Shown one piece after another: positions 27,637 through 34,455 of a DNA stretch of 35,870 nucleotides. Made by a program: the position numbers and the translations under genes. The notes below the pieces were generated by a model. It saw only the letters and a program-made list of their open reading frames with translations, searched no databases and was not told the DNA's origin. Each line of letters starts with the position of its first letter. The first letter of the stretch is position 1. The DNA is from Candidatus Rokuibacteriota bacterium (GTDB lineage: Bacteria > Methylomirabilota > Methylomirabilia > Rokubacteriales > CSP1-6), in the NCBI GenBank assembly GCA_003221615.1, contig QHSQ01000116.1, positions 1-35,870 on the forward strand, read 5' to 3'.

Positions 27637-29150
27637 CAGGACCGTCCGAGCGGCAAGCGGAGCGAGAAGCGGCTCCCCTCACCCGGCGCGCTCTCCACCG
27701 TGACGTCGCCGCCGTGAGCCTCGGCGATATGCCGTACGAGCGCCAGGCCGACCCCGCTGCCGCGGCGCCCTTGTGTGTCGCTCCGGCCGACCCGATAGAA
27801 CTTCTCGAAGATCTTCGCCTGCTCCTCGGGCGCGATCCCCAGACCGCGGTCGGTCACGGCGATGACGAGCCGCCCGTCGACCACTCGGGCATCGACCGTC
27901 AACGCCCGATCGTCGGCCGAGTACTTGATGGCGTTGTCGATCAGATTCGCGAGGGCTTGCCCGACGGCGTCGGCGTCCATCGCCACTTCGGGCAGATCGG
28001 GCGCCACGCTCACCTCGACCTTGAATCCTTGCTGAGCCAGCGGATAGGCGAACGTCTCGAGCGTCCCGCGGACGAGAGGCTCGACCGAGGTCGGCGTCAT
28101 CCGGTACGTCTGGCGCCCGCCCTCGATCCGTGAGAAGTCGAGCACGTTGTCGATCAGACGCGTGAGCCGCTCACCCTCCCGGGTGATGACCCGATAGTAT
28201 TCCTGCCGCCGGCCTTCGTCCGTCACGCGTCCCATCTCGAGGGTCTCCCCGAACATCCGGATCACGGAGAGCGGGGTCTTCAGATCGTGAGACACGTTGG
28301 CGACGAAATCGGATTTGAGCCGCGCCATCTCGGTCTCCCGGCGCATCAGCCGCCACGTCGCGACGCTCCCCGCCACGATGACGGCCACGAGCGCGCCGAG
28401 GGCGCCCGTGAAGAACATCACTTGACGTCGGACGGCCTGGCGGGGCGACGCGCCCGGAGTCTGATAGACAGCCAGCCGCCAGTCGGGTAGCGCATCGCGA
28501 AACTGGACGGAGAGCACCCGCGGGGCGTCGCCGATCGGGGCGCGGCTGTAGACCGTACGACCCTCCCGGTCGAGTACGGCGATGATGGTCGGCGACTCGA
28601 GCGCGCCGAGCGTGGTTGCGAGGATCTCGCGGCGCAGGGTGTCGTCGTCACGGAGGAAGGCGACCACGACGGGCTGGCCGCCGCGCCCCGTGAGCAGCGC
28701 CAGGCAGATCTGGTTCTCGGCGATCACCACCCGCTGGCCGCCTCGCTCGAGCTTCCTCTGCGCCGGCTCCGACACCAGCGGCCCGAAGATGGCCGCGTCG
28801 CTTTCCTTCCACGCGCGCGGATAGAGCAGCTCGCCACGCGCTCCGACGAGATAGAGCCGTCGGACCAACGGCGAGCCGGCGAGCACGGCGTCGACGGCGC
28901 GTCCCGGTGACCGCTCGGCCCGGAGGGCAGCTTGCAGACGGTCGAGGAAGTCGTCTTCCGCGCGGCGCAACGTCATCTCGACCTTCTCGGCGGCCATCGT
29001 CGCCATGTCGCGCGCCTGCTCGCGGTACAGAAGCTCCGACGAGGCTTCCCACTGACGGATCGAGACGTAGCCGAGTACGGCGACGATCGTGGCGGGCGCC
29101 ACGATCGCCAGGAGCGCGAGCGCCGAGAACCTCGCGGACGGTGACAACAC
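27636..29150 (-). CDS. Sensor histidine kinase with periplasmic or extracytoplasmic sensing loop
   Basis: 504 residues from the GTG at 29148-29150; the next codon TTG is an alternative. Two membrane helices (about 10-30 and 245-268) enclose a loop of about 215 residues that would face the periplasm and is the probable sensor. Its start is helical and it contains one Cys (C149) and several Met. HisKA has H288 (ANVSHDLKTPLSV); HATPase has NLIDNAIKYS, DRGLGI, FEKFYRVG and GSGVGLAL. It is encoded 8 bp after the selenoprotein gene and overlaps the regulator gene. The sensed cue cannot be read directly; oxidative damage or oxidants in the envelope is the contextual guess. Confidence 0.9.
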   Translation of the reverse strand: MLSPSARFSALALLAIVAPATIVAVLGYVSIRQWEASSELLYREQARDMATMAAEKVEMTLRRAEDDFLDRLQAALRAERSPGRAVDAVLAGSPLVRRLYLVGARGELLYPRAWKESDAAIFGPLVSEPAQRKLERGGQRVVIAENQICLALLTGRGGQPVVVAFLRDDDTLRREILATTLGALESPTIIAVLDREGRTVYSRAPIGDAPRVLSVQFRDALPDWRLAVYQTPGASPRQAVRRQVMFFTGALGALVAVIVAGSVATWRLMRRETEMARLKSDFVANVSHDLKTPLSVIRMFGETLEMGRVTDEGRRQEYYRVITREGERLTRLIDNVLDFSRIEGGRQTYRMTPTSVEPLVRGTLETFAYPLAQQGFKVEVSVAPDLPEVAMDADAVGQALANLIDNAIKYSADDRALTVDARVVDGRLVIAVTDRGLGIAPEEQAKIFEKFYRVGRSDTQGRRGSGVGLALVRHIAEAHGGDVTVESAPGEGSRFSLRLPLGRS

Positions 29151-29158
29151 TCCGGCGG

Positions 29159-29686
29159 CTACCCCCCTTCTGCGAGAAGCCGCCGAATCATCGCCTCGGT
29201 CGCGTCGTACTCGCCCTCGCCGATGTGCTGGTAGCGGACGATCCCCTTGCGATCCAGGAGGATCGTCGTGGGCCAGGCCCAAACGCCCCAGCGCTTCCAG
29301 ATCGTGTGCTCGTTGTCCTGTACCACCGGGTACCGGACCCCCAGCTTCTTCGTGGCGTCTACCACGCTCTGGTACGGCTTCTCCCAGAAGAACTCCGGGC
29401 TGTGCACGCCGACGACCATGAATCCGTCCTTCTCGTACCGTTCGTACCAGCCCCGCAACTGCGGGATCACGTTCCTGCAGTTGATTCAGCCGAAGGTCCA
29501 GAACTCGACCAGCACGACCCGGCCGCGCAGGCCCGGTGTGGTCAAAGGCCCGCTGTTGATCCAGCGTTCTCCCGCGACCTCCGGCGCCGGCGCCCCGAGA
29601 CGCGAGGCCTGGCCGGTGGATGACGTGAAGGCGAATCCCGCGGCCGCCAGGAGGCCGACGACGACGAACGACGCGCGCCAGGACAC
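29159..29686 (-). CDS. TlpA/thioredoxin-like selenoprotein with in-frame TGA at the redox site (WTFG-U-INC)
   Basis: 175 codons read through one TGA (29486-29488, residue 67). Before it: signal anchor MSWRASFVVVGLLAAAGFAF, then GAPAPEV...LRGRVVLVEFWTFG. After it, in the same frame: INCRNVIPQLRGWYERYEKDGFMVVGVHSPEF, then the cis-Pro region VWAWPTTILLDRKG. Redoxins of this type read WTFGCINC or WTYTCINC, so TGA stands exactly at the first catalytic Cys; the resolving Cys is residue 70. A hairpin suited to selenocysteine insertion starts three nt after the TGA. Decoding needs selA, selB, selC and selD elsewhere in the genome. A simple stop codon would leave two useless fragments. GTG start 2 bp after the MXKDD gene. 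Role: thiol/selenol redox in the periplasm. Confidence 0.88.
29456..29483 (-). promoter_or_regulatory. Bacterial SECIS-like hairpin after the UGA
   Basis: In the RNA, three nt after UGA: stem CAACUGC pairs perfectly with GCAGUUG, then an A/C mismatch, then GGA with UCC, closing a hexaloop ACGUGA. The loop carries a GU and its G lies 16 nt from the UGA, inside the 16-37 nt window described for bacterial SECIS elements. It is coding at the same time. Confidence 0.75.
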
Positions 29687-29688
29687 GG

Positions 29689-29985
29689 CTACTGCTTCTT
29701 CTCCATCGTCTTGTCGCCCTGCATCGTCTTGTCGCCCTGCATCATCTTATCGTCCTTCATCATGGCCTTTCCGTCCTTCTTCATGTCGTCCGACTTCATG
29801 TCGCCTTTCATCCCGTCTGTTTTCATCGTGTCGCTCGACTTCGTCTTGTCGCCGGTCTTCATCGTGTCGTCCTTCTTCATGTTGTCCTGGGCGACCGACT
29901 CGCCGACCCCCCCGGCGAGCCCGAACACGATGCCCGCCACCGCGATCACGATCACGCGCCCCAGCCACCCCGTCCGCTTCGGCAT
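29689..29985 (-). CDS. Exported Met-rich pentapeptide MXKDD repeat protein
   Basis: 98 residues. Signal peptide at about 1-33 (MPKRTGWLGRVIVIAVAGIVFGLAG...SVAQ). The mature 65 residues are almost only Met, Lys, Asp, Thr, Gly and Ser, with 12 methionines (18 percent), no Cys and no aromatic residue, arranged as MKKDD, MKTGD, MKSDD, MMKDD and MQGDK units. This matches the MXKDD pentapeptide repeat family. It resembles in composition the MrpX peptide that scavenges hypochlorite together with MsrP/MsrQ in Azospira. AGGAGG lies 6 nt before the ATG. It is the first gene of the redox operon, so a sacrificial methionine pool in the periplasm, repaired by MsrPQ, is a reasonable role. Metal binding is the alternative. 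Confidence 0.85.
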   Translation of the reverse strand: MPKRTGWLGRVIVIAVAGIVFGLAGGVGESVAQDNMKKDDTMKTGDKTKSSDTMKTDGMKGDMKSDDMKKDGKAMMKDDKMMQGDKTMQGDKTMEKKQ

Positions 29986-30053
29986 GTAGATCCTCCTCGA
30001 AGGATCGAATCTCGATCTGATGTCGGAAGTATGGAAGGGACGGGAGCGGCAAT

Positions 30054-30069
30054 CGTCACAACCGTGTCA
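30054..30069 (-). promoter_or_regulatory. Direct repeat, candidate operator of the OmpR-type regulator, upstream of the MXKDD gene
   Basis: The minus strand reads TTTGACACGGTTGTGACG, with TGACA and TGACG repeated at 11-bp spacing, the geometry bound by OmpR/PhoB-type winged-helix dimers. The first copy also contains TTGACA, a perfect -35 hexamer, although no matching -10 follows. The remainder of 29986-30136 shows no gene. Confidence 0.4.
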
Positions 30070-30136
30070 AATCTTTCAGGAGAGGCCCACGTTCGGTCGG
30101 CCGGGGTCGGGCGGGCCGGGACGGGCGCGAGTTAGG

Positions 30137-30820
30137 TTAGATGACCTCGTCGGTGCGGGCGGTGGTCTCGCCGAAGCGCCCCATCGAGAACGGCGGCAGG
30201 CCTCGATACACCTCGTCCAGTCGCAAATTGATCTCGCGGTTCGCCAGGGCGAAGAGGCTCCGGCCCTGTCGATCGCCCTCGACCAGAAAGGGGCCGAGCT
30301 TCTCGACCTCGAGCACCCAGAGTGCCTGGGCGATGCCGAGTTCGAGCCAGTGGACGTCGACGACCCGCTTGATGCATCGCCCGTACGCCGCGCCCAGGCC
30401 GTAGCCGACGGTGGTGAGGTAGACGGCGCCGTGGGGCACGAACCATTCGCGATACGCGAGCTCGGTGAGCCCGGCCTTGCCGACGATCATCTTGGCGCCC
30501 GAGCGCGCGAACCAGCGGCTCATCGATTTGCCGAAGCGGAAGCTCGCCGTCGCCGTGACGGCCTCGACGGCGTACGTTCCGTCAGGTCGCACCGTCGCCG
30601 CGGGAGAGCAGTGGAAGTTCACGTTGGTCAGCCCGCGGACAGCCACCGGCAGATCGACGCCCTCGTCGACGACCCGGCGATAGACGCTCTCCCGCGCCGT
30701 GTACAGCACGCCGTCCAGGTAGACGACGTCGCCGAGCTTCAGCCGCGCCAGGTCGGCGTCGGCGACCGGCGTCGTCAGCCGGACCTCGTCCATCCTGACG
30801 TCGTCCAGCCGCTGGATCAC
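30137..30820 (-). CDS. Class I fumarate hydratase / tartrate dehydratase, beta (C-terminal) subunit
   Basis: 227 residues from the GTG at 30818-30820. The family opening is VRLTTPVADADLARLKLGDVVYLDGVLYTARES; the conserved TATASFRFGKSMSRWFARSGAKMIVGKAGL and VGYGLGAAYGRCIKRVVDVHWLELGIAQALWVLEVEKLGPFLV blocks follow. With the alpha subunit it forms the [4Fe-4S] hydro-lyase that interconverts fumarate and malate, or acts on tartrate; sequence alone does not separate these. The GTG overlaps the stop of the mini-ORF encoded by the tandem repeat (GTGA). An ATG at 30791-30793 corresponds to the N-terminus of most homologues and is the alternative start. The insertion of the repeat separates the two subunit genes by about 130 bp, whereas such pairs are normally adjacent. 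Confidence 0.9.
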   Translation of the reverse strand: MIQRLDDVRMDEVRLTTPVADADLARLKLGDVVYLDGVLYTARESVYRRVVDEGVDLPVAVRGLTNVNFHCSPAATVRPDGTYAVEAVTATASFRFGKSMSRWFARSGAKMIVGKAGLTELAYREWFVPHGAVYLTTVGYGLGAAYGRCIKRVVDVHWLELGIAQALWVLEVEKLGPFLVEGDRQGRSLFALANREINLRLDEVYRGLPPFSMGRFGETTARTDEVI

Positions 30821-30948
30821 TTTAACGGAGCCTGCGAGCCCGCTGCGACCGAGGGTGGCCTGACGCAGGCGCTGGCCGGCATCGCTTGTAACGGAGCCTG
30901 CGAGCCCGCTGCGACCGAGGGTGGCCTGACGCAGGCGCTGGCCGGCAT
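30817..30948 (-). CDS. Coupled 43-codon mini-ORF made of two 22-residue repeats
   Basis: The open frame starts with ATG overlapping the TGA of the alpha-subunit gene (TGATG) and ends with TGA overlapping the GTG of the beta-subunit gene (GTGA). The encoded peptide is MPASACVRPPSV...SQAPLQA followed by an almost exact second copy ending in PLK. No known domain. Because 66 bp is a multiple of three, each added unit keeps the frame and the coupling. Expression is not shown; it may be only a spacer that preserves ribosome flow between the subunits. Confidence 0.4.
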   Translation of the reverse strand: MPASACVRPPSVAAGSQAPLQAMPASACVRPPSVAAGSQAPLK

Positions 30949-30949
30949 C
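30823..30949. repeat. Two identical 61-bp direct repeats, 66-bp period, with internal inverted repeats
   Basis: Copy 1 is 30823-30883 and copy 2 is 30889-30949, identical over 61 bp and separated by GCTTG. Each contains GCCTGCG and CGCAGGC (30830-30836 and 30864-30870 in copy 1) and a smaller GCCTG-ACG-CAGGC hairpin. This resembles a REP-like dispersed element placed as a tandem pair inside an operon. Confidence 0.9.
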
Positions 30950-31886
30950 ACTCTATCCCCTCGCGGCGGTAGTAGTCGGTGAACCATAGCGGGTCGGCGC
31001 GAAACTCGACTCGGCCGTCGGGATGGACGCGGGCCGTGGCCCGACGCGAGGACAGACAGAAGCTGTGGAGCCCGACCGGCATGCCGCCGGTGTGGGAGTA
31101 CGCGACCTCGACATGCGTGGCGACGACGAGCGACGTGCCGGCGAAGCCCATCGCGCCGATCCCGATGTAATTGCCGAGCGCGGTCAGCTCGTCCTCCAGC
31201 GCCGCGATCGCGGGATCGGGGTTCCGGCTGCCGACGGCCCGCAGGCACGCGGCTTCCTTCCCCAGGCGCACGCACGTGTCCTTCGACCCGCCGATGCCGA
31301 CCCCGACGATCGCGGGCTGGCACGCCAGGCCGCGCTTGCCGAACTGAACGAGCGTGTCGACGAAGAACCGTTTGATGCCGGCGATGCCGTCGGCCGGGAA
31401 CAACATCCGATAATCACTGCCGAAGAGCCCGCCCTTGTGGACCGTGGTGATGTCGATCCAGTCGCCGCCAGGCTCGAACGCGTAGGTGATCTCCGGCGCG
31501 TGAACGCCGACGTTGTTGTCGTGGTCCACACGGGTCAGCGGGTGGACGCGATTGGGTCGGAGCGGAATCGACGCGGTCGCGTCCGCGGTCGCTCGACGCA
31601 GCGCGCGCTCGAGAGCCACGAAGCCGCCTTCGACGAGCGCGTCGTTGCCGGCCCGGACGTAATAGCGCGGCAATCCGGTGTCGGCGCACATGGGACGGCG
31701 TTCCTCGGTCGCGATGTCCCAGTTGCGGTCCATCTCGGTGAGCACAAAGCGGGCGATCCGATTCCGCTCGCGATCGCGAGCCTTCCGGACACCCTCGCGA
31801 TAGTCGGTGGGGATGTCGATGGCCGCCCGCGCCATCAGCTCGCGCGCGGTGTCTTCGATGAGCTTGATCGAGATCGGTCTGGCCAT
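30948..31886 (-). CDS. Class I fumarate hydratase / tartrate dehydratase, alpha (N-terminal) subunit
   Basis: 312 residues. It has the family motifs PMCADTGLPRYYV, VDHDNNVGVHAPEITY, HKGGLFGSDYRMLFPADG and VGVGIGGSKDTCVRLGKEA. The three iron-sulfur cysteines are C67, C205 and C277 (HSFCLSSRRA), the expected set for the [4Fe-4S] cluster. Paired with the beta subunit downstream it makes a two-subunit, oxygen-sensitive hydro-lyase. The gene starts 20 bp after the MFS gene, so the transporter may import or export the acid that the enzyme uses. The stop codon sits at the edge of repeat copy 2, so the repeat may have inserted exactly at the end of the gene. Confidence 0.92.
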   Translation of the reverse strand: MARPISIKLIEDTARELMARAAIDIPTDYREGVRKARDRERNRIARFVLTEMDRNWDIATEERRPMCADTGLPRYYVRAGNDALVEGGFVALERALRRATADATASIPLRPNRVHPLTRVDHDNNVGVHAPEITYAFEPGGDWIDITTVHKGGLFGSDYRMLFPADGIAGIKRFFVDTLVQFGKRGLACQPAIVGVGIGGSKDTCVRLGKEAACLRAVGSRNPDPAIAALEDELTALGNYIGIGAMGFAGTSLVVATHVEVAYSHTGGMPVGLHSFCLSSRRATARVHPDGRVEFRADPLWFTDYYRREGIE

Positions 31887-31906
31887 ATCGATCTGCGGCT
31901 AGCTTA

Positions 31907-33145
31907 TTACACCGACGGCGCCTTGGCGCGCACGACCCGAAGTCGGTCAGACGCCAGTCCCCAGGCGCAGTAGGCGGCCAGGAGCCCTCCGCCTCCCAGC
32001 GCCACGAATGCCCAGCCCCACGTCGTCGGCGACGGACCCGGAGCGTTCGTCAGGTCGAGGATCCGTCCGAACACGATGGGGGCAACGGCGCCGGCGCCGA
32101 AACCGAGAAACGAGCGAAGCGCGAGCGCCGCGCCGAGGTAGGGCGCGCTCACGGCCTCGGTGAGCGCCGTCGACAACACGGGCGAGTCGCCCAGCGCGGC
32201 GAAGCCGTAGAGCGCCCCGACGACGAAGACCACGGCGATCGGCGCGGTGACGAGCCAGCCGAACACGAGCGAGCACGCCGCGCTCGTCGCGGCCAGGCCG
32301 AAGAGGACGACCTTGCGCCCCAGCCGGTCCGAGAGCCGGCCCATCGACGAGGAGGCGACGAGGCCGGTGAGATGGAAGGCGGCCGAGAGGTACGCGGCCA
32401 GCTCGACCGCGCGAATCGCGCCGGCGCCCGTGGCGGCGAAGACCGCGGCCACGAAGGCCGGCGTCCAGGCCCACATCCCAAGGAGCTCCCAGGAATGGAA
32501 CGTGTAGCCCAGGATCAGCCGCATCGCGGGGCGGTTCCGCAGCACGGCCCCACCGAAGCGCACTCCGGCGCGCGGTGGGTGAACGATGTTCGGCGTCGAG
32601 CGCAGCGCGAACCACAGCACGACGACGCCCACGACCGGACCGCACGCGCTCACGAGAAAGGCCGTCTCGTATCCGCCCCACGCGAGCGAAGGCGCCGACA
32701 GCAGCAGCGACAGCGCGTACCCGGCCGAGGAGCTGGCGATCAGCCAGCCGACCGCGGCGCCGCGCCGCTCGGGGGGGTAGCGATCGGCGATCAGCATGAT
32801 CGCCGTCGTGTAGGTTCCGCCCTGCGAGAGCGCCATGAGCCCGTACAGCACGAGACCGGTCGCGTAGGACCGCGCCCAGAGCCCGAAGGCGATCGCCGTG
32901 ACCGCGCTGAGCCAGGCTGAGCCGAGGAAGACGCGGCGCGCGCCGACACGATCGGCGAGCGCGGAAAAGGCGACGAGGGCAACGGCGTAGCCCAGCTGGA
33001 AGCCCGTCGAAATCGACCCGGCGGCCGTTGCCGACATCTCCCACTGCGTCCGGAGCACCGGGAGCACCGCGGCGTACGTCATGAACACCGACGTCATGCA
33101 GGTCCGCGCGATGCAGACGGCGAGCAGCCAGCCGTCGCGGCTCAT
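31907..33145 (-). CDS. MFS transporter (12 TM)
   Basis: 412 residues with twelve hydrophobic helices in two halves. The loop 2-3 signature of the major facilitator superfamily is ALADRVGARRVFLGSAW and the matching loop in the second half is GRLSDRLGRKVVLFG. The loop 4-5 region reads ADRYPPERRGAAVGWLIASSSAG. No substrate motif. The ATG overlaps the stop of the PF13769-type gene (ATGA). Context with a fumarase/tartrate-dehydratase pair suggests an organic acid, but this is only inference. Confidence 0.88.
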   Translation of the reverse strand: MSRDGWLLAVCIARTCMTSVFMTYAAVLPVLRTQWEMSATAAGSISTGFQLGYAVALVAFSALADRVGARRVFLGSAWLSAVTAIAFGLWARSYATGLVLYGLMALSQGGTYTTAIMLIADRYPPERRGAAVGWLIASSSAGYALSLLLSAPSLAWGGYETAFLVSACGPVVGVVVLWFALRSTPNIVHPPRAGVRFGGAVLRNRPAMRLILGYTFHSWELLGMWAWTPAFVAAVFAATGAGAIRAVELAAYLSAAFHLTGLVASSSMGRLSDRLGRKVVLFGLAATSAACSLVFGWLVTAPIAVVFVVGALYGFAALGDSPVLSTALTEAVSAPYLGAALALRSFLGFGAGAVAPIVFGRILDLTNAPGPSPTTWGWAFVALGGGGLLAAYCAWGLASDRLRVVRAKAPSV

Positions 33146-33426
33146 GGAGGACCGAAGGCGTCCGCGATGAATTCGGGGAACCGCGCCTCGAGCTCCGCCG
33201 CCACCGCGTCGGCGACCTCCGCGGCGCTCCCGGCGCGCTCCTGCGCCTCACCGCGGGACCACAGGTCGAGATAGGCGTCCTGGTCCTGCAGCCCGAGCCG
33301 CATCGCGACAGAGTCGATCAGCTGCTGGAAGCGATCGCTGAGCTGGCGGGTGACGGTCTCCGAACCGTCACGCGCTTCGACCATCGCCGGCACGTTCTTC
33401 CAGGCGATGATCTGATAGCTCGCCAT
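33142..33426 (-). CDS. Small protein of the 'virulence factor' family (PF13769-like)
   Basis: 94 residues. The pattern MASYQIIAWKNVPAMVEARDG...VTRQLSDRFQQLIDSVAMRLGLQDQDAYLDLW and then a GEAQERAGSAAEVADAVAAELEARFP helix match the small family named virulence factor in domain databases; the name is historic and gives no function. No signal peptide, so cytoplasmic. It lies 18 bp after the MoaD-like gene and overlaps the MFS gene by 4 nt. Assignment is from memory of the family pattern. Confidence 0.7.
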   Translation of the reverse strand: MASYQIIAWKNVPAMVEARDGSETVTRQLSDRFQQLIDSVAMRLGLQDQDAYLDLWSRGEAQERAGSAAEVADAVAAELEARFPEFIADAFGPP

Positions 33427-33444
33427 CCAGCGACGCGGCGCGGA

Positions 33445-33750
33445 CTACACGCCGCCCATGAACTGAGCGAGAAGAGTGATCCGATCTCCGGGGCGAAGCG
33501 GCGAGTCGAGGTCGTGCTCGATGCCGAGCACGGCATCGTTGACGAGGACCTCGATGTGCTCACCCAGCTCCTTGCCGTGCCAGAGGGCCTGATGGAGCTC
33601 GGGAAATTTCGCCGAGAGCCCCGTGAGCACGCTGCGAACCGTCGAGCCTTGCGTCAGCGGCTCTTCCAGAACGCGGCGGCCCGACCCGTCGCCGCCGACG
33701 AACTTGGTGACCCACGAGGCGATCTCCACCGGCAGGGTCAGAGCTGTCAC
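33445..33750 (-). CDS. MoaD/ThiS-like ubiquitin-fold protein with GG plus one residue at the C-terminus
   Basis: 101 residues with the beta-grasp sulfur-carrier pattern: an early beta strand (TALTLPVEI), RSVLTGLSAKFPELHQALWHGKELGEHIEVLVNDAVLG, then LDSPLRPGDRITLLAQFMGGV. In MoaD and ThiS the chain must end in a free GG that is adenylated and thiocarboxylated. Here a single Val follows, so either it is trimmed or the protein is not used as a carrier. The start is GTG at 33748-33750 with no ribosome-binding site; a -35/-10 pair places the transcription start on the GTG itself, suggesting a leaderless message. It is the first gene of the run ending with the fumarase subunits. Confidence 0.78.
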   Translation of the reverse strand: MTALTLPVEIASWVTKFVGGDGSGRRVLEEPLTQGSTVRSVLTGLSAKFPELHQALWHGKELGEHIEVLVNDAVLGIEHDLDSPLRPGDRITLLAQFMGGV

Positions 33751-33757
33751 GTCTCGA

Positions 33758-33785
33758 AATCTAACAGATTGGGACGGAGGGTCAA
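33758..33785 (-). promoter_or_regulatory. Sigma-70 type promoter of the MoaD-like/MFS/fumarase run
   Basis: On the minus strand: TTGACC (33785-33780), 16-bp spacer, TAGATT (33763-33758), then 7 nt to the GTG start codon. This is the best housekeeping-type promoter seen in the window and implies a leaderless transcript. Confidence 0.6.
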
Positions 33786-33806
33786 ACGACCGGGCGGGGC
33801 CGACGG

Positions 33807-34421
33807 CTACCCGGACCCACGCGCACGCTGTGCCGGCGATTCGTTCAGGAACTCGTCGCGCTTGGTCTTGAGCCGACGCACGAGCTCCTCGTACGAGCTC
33901 GAGCGGACGATCCGGTCGAACTGCGAGCGGTAGTTGGCCACGAGGCTCACGTTCTCGATGAGGACGTCGTAGATCAGCCAGCGATCCCCGCGGAGGCTCA
34001 TCCGCGACTCGACGGCCACCTCGGTCCCGTTTCTCGTCGTGATGCGAGCCCGGACGGAGGCCAGCTTGCCGTCGATCGACTCGCTGACATACCGGATCCG
34101 CTCCCCGCCGTACTCGTCCATGCGCGCGATGTAGGTCCGCTCCAGCAGGTCGGCGAAGAGCTGGGTGAACTCCTCGCGCTCGGCCTGCGTGCGGGCCTGC
34201 CAGTGGCGGGCGAGGACCCGCTGGGCCGTCTCGGCGACGTCGAAGGCCTCGTGCGCGATCTTGCGCACCGCGGCTCGCCGATCCTGCCGCGCCATCGACG
34301 GGTCGTCGAGGACCTTGATGACCTGGTCGGTGTACTCGCGAAGCTGATCGGTGGGGCCGGCCCAGGCGGGCGCGCCGGCCAGCAGAACGAGCGCGGCGGC
34401 GATCGTCAGTGTTCTACCCAT
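33807..34421 (-). CDS. mlaC: MlaC, periplasmic phospholipid carrier of the Mla pathway
   Basis: 204 residues. Signal peptide MGRTLTIAAALVLLAGAPAWA, cleavage near 21. The mature sequence has the family pattern: TDQVIKVLDDPSMARQDRRAAVRKIAHEAFDVAETAQRVLARHW near 30-75, FTQLFADLLERTYIARMDEY, and DRWLIYDVLIENVSLVANYRSQFDRIV near 155-185. It ferries phospholipids between MlaA at the outer membrane and the MlaFEDB transporter. Those transporter genes are not adjacent, and mlaA is about 13 kb away. The ATG at 34419-34421 has no ribosome-binding site but is preceded at 6 nt by TATACT, pointing to a leaderless transcript separate from the MFS gene upstream. Confidence 0.92.
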   Translation of the reverse strand: MGRTLTIAAALVLLAGAPAWAGPTDQLREYTDQVIKVLDDPSMARQDRRAAVRKIAHEAFDVAETAQRVLARHWQARTQAEREEFTQLFADLLERTYIARMDEYGGERIRYVSESIDGKLASVRARITTRNGTEVAVESRMSLRGDRWLIYDVLIENVSLVANYRSQFDRIVRSSSYEELVRRLKTKRDEFLNESPAQRARGSG

Positions 34422-34427
34422 GCTCGA

Positions 34428-34433
34428 AGTATA
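34428..34433 (-). promoter_or_regulatory. -10 element (TATACT) of mlaC
   Basis: TATACT on the minus strand ends 6 nt before the mlaC ATG. It lies just downstream of the terminator of the preceding MFS gene, so mlaC appears to have its own promoter. The -35 region (near TTCGGT) is weak. Confidence 0.5.
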
Positions 34434-34455
34434 CGTCGCGCGTCCGATAACACCG

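Noticed and set aside
29159-29686. Reading the thioredoxin-like gene as a pseudogene or as two separate small genes
   Set aside because: The TGA sits exactly at the redox Cys, the frame is otherwise intact on both sides with no frameshift, and a SECIS-like hairpin follows at the right distance.
29986-30136. Complete sigma-70 promoter from TTGACA before the MXKDD gene
   Set aside because: TTGACA is perfect but nothing resembling a -10 lies 16-18 bp downstream; kept only as part of a possible regulator site.
30823-30949. CRISPR array
   Set aside because: Only two 61-bp identical copies with a 5-bp spacer; repeat too long, spacer too short, no cas genes.
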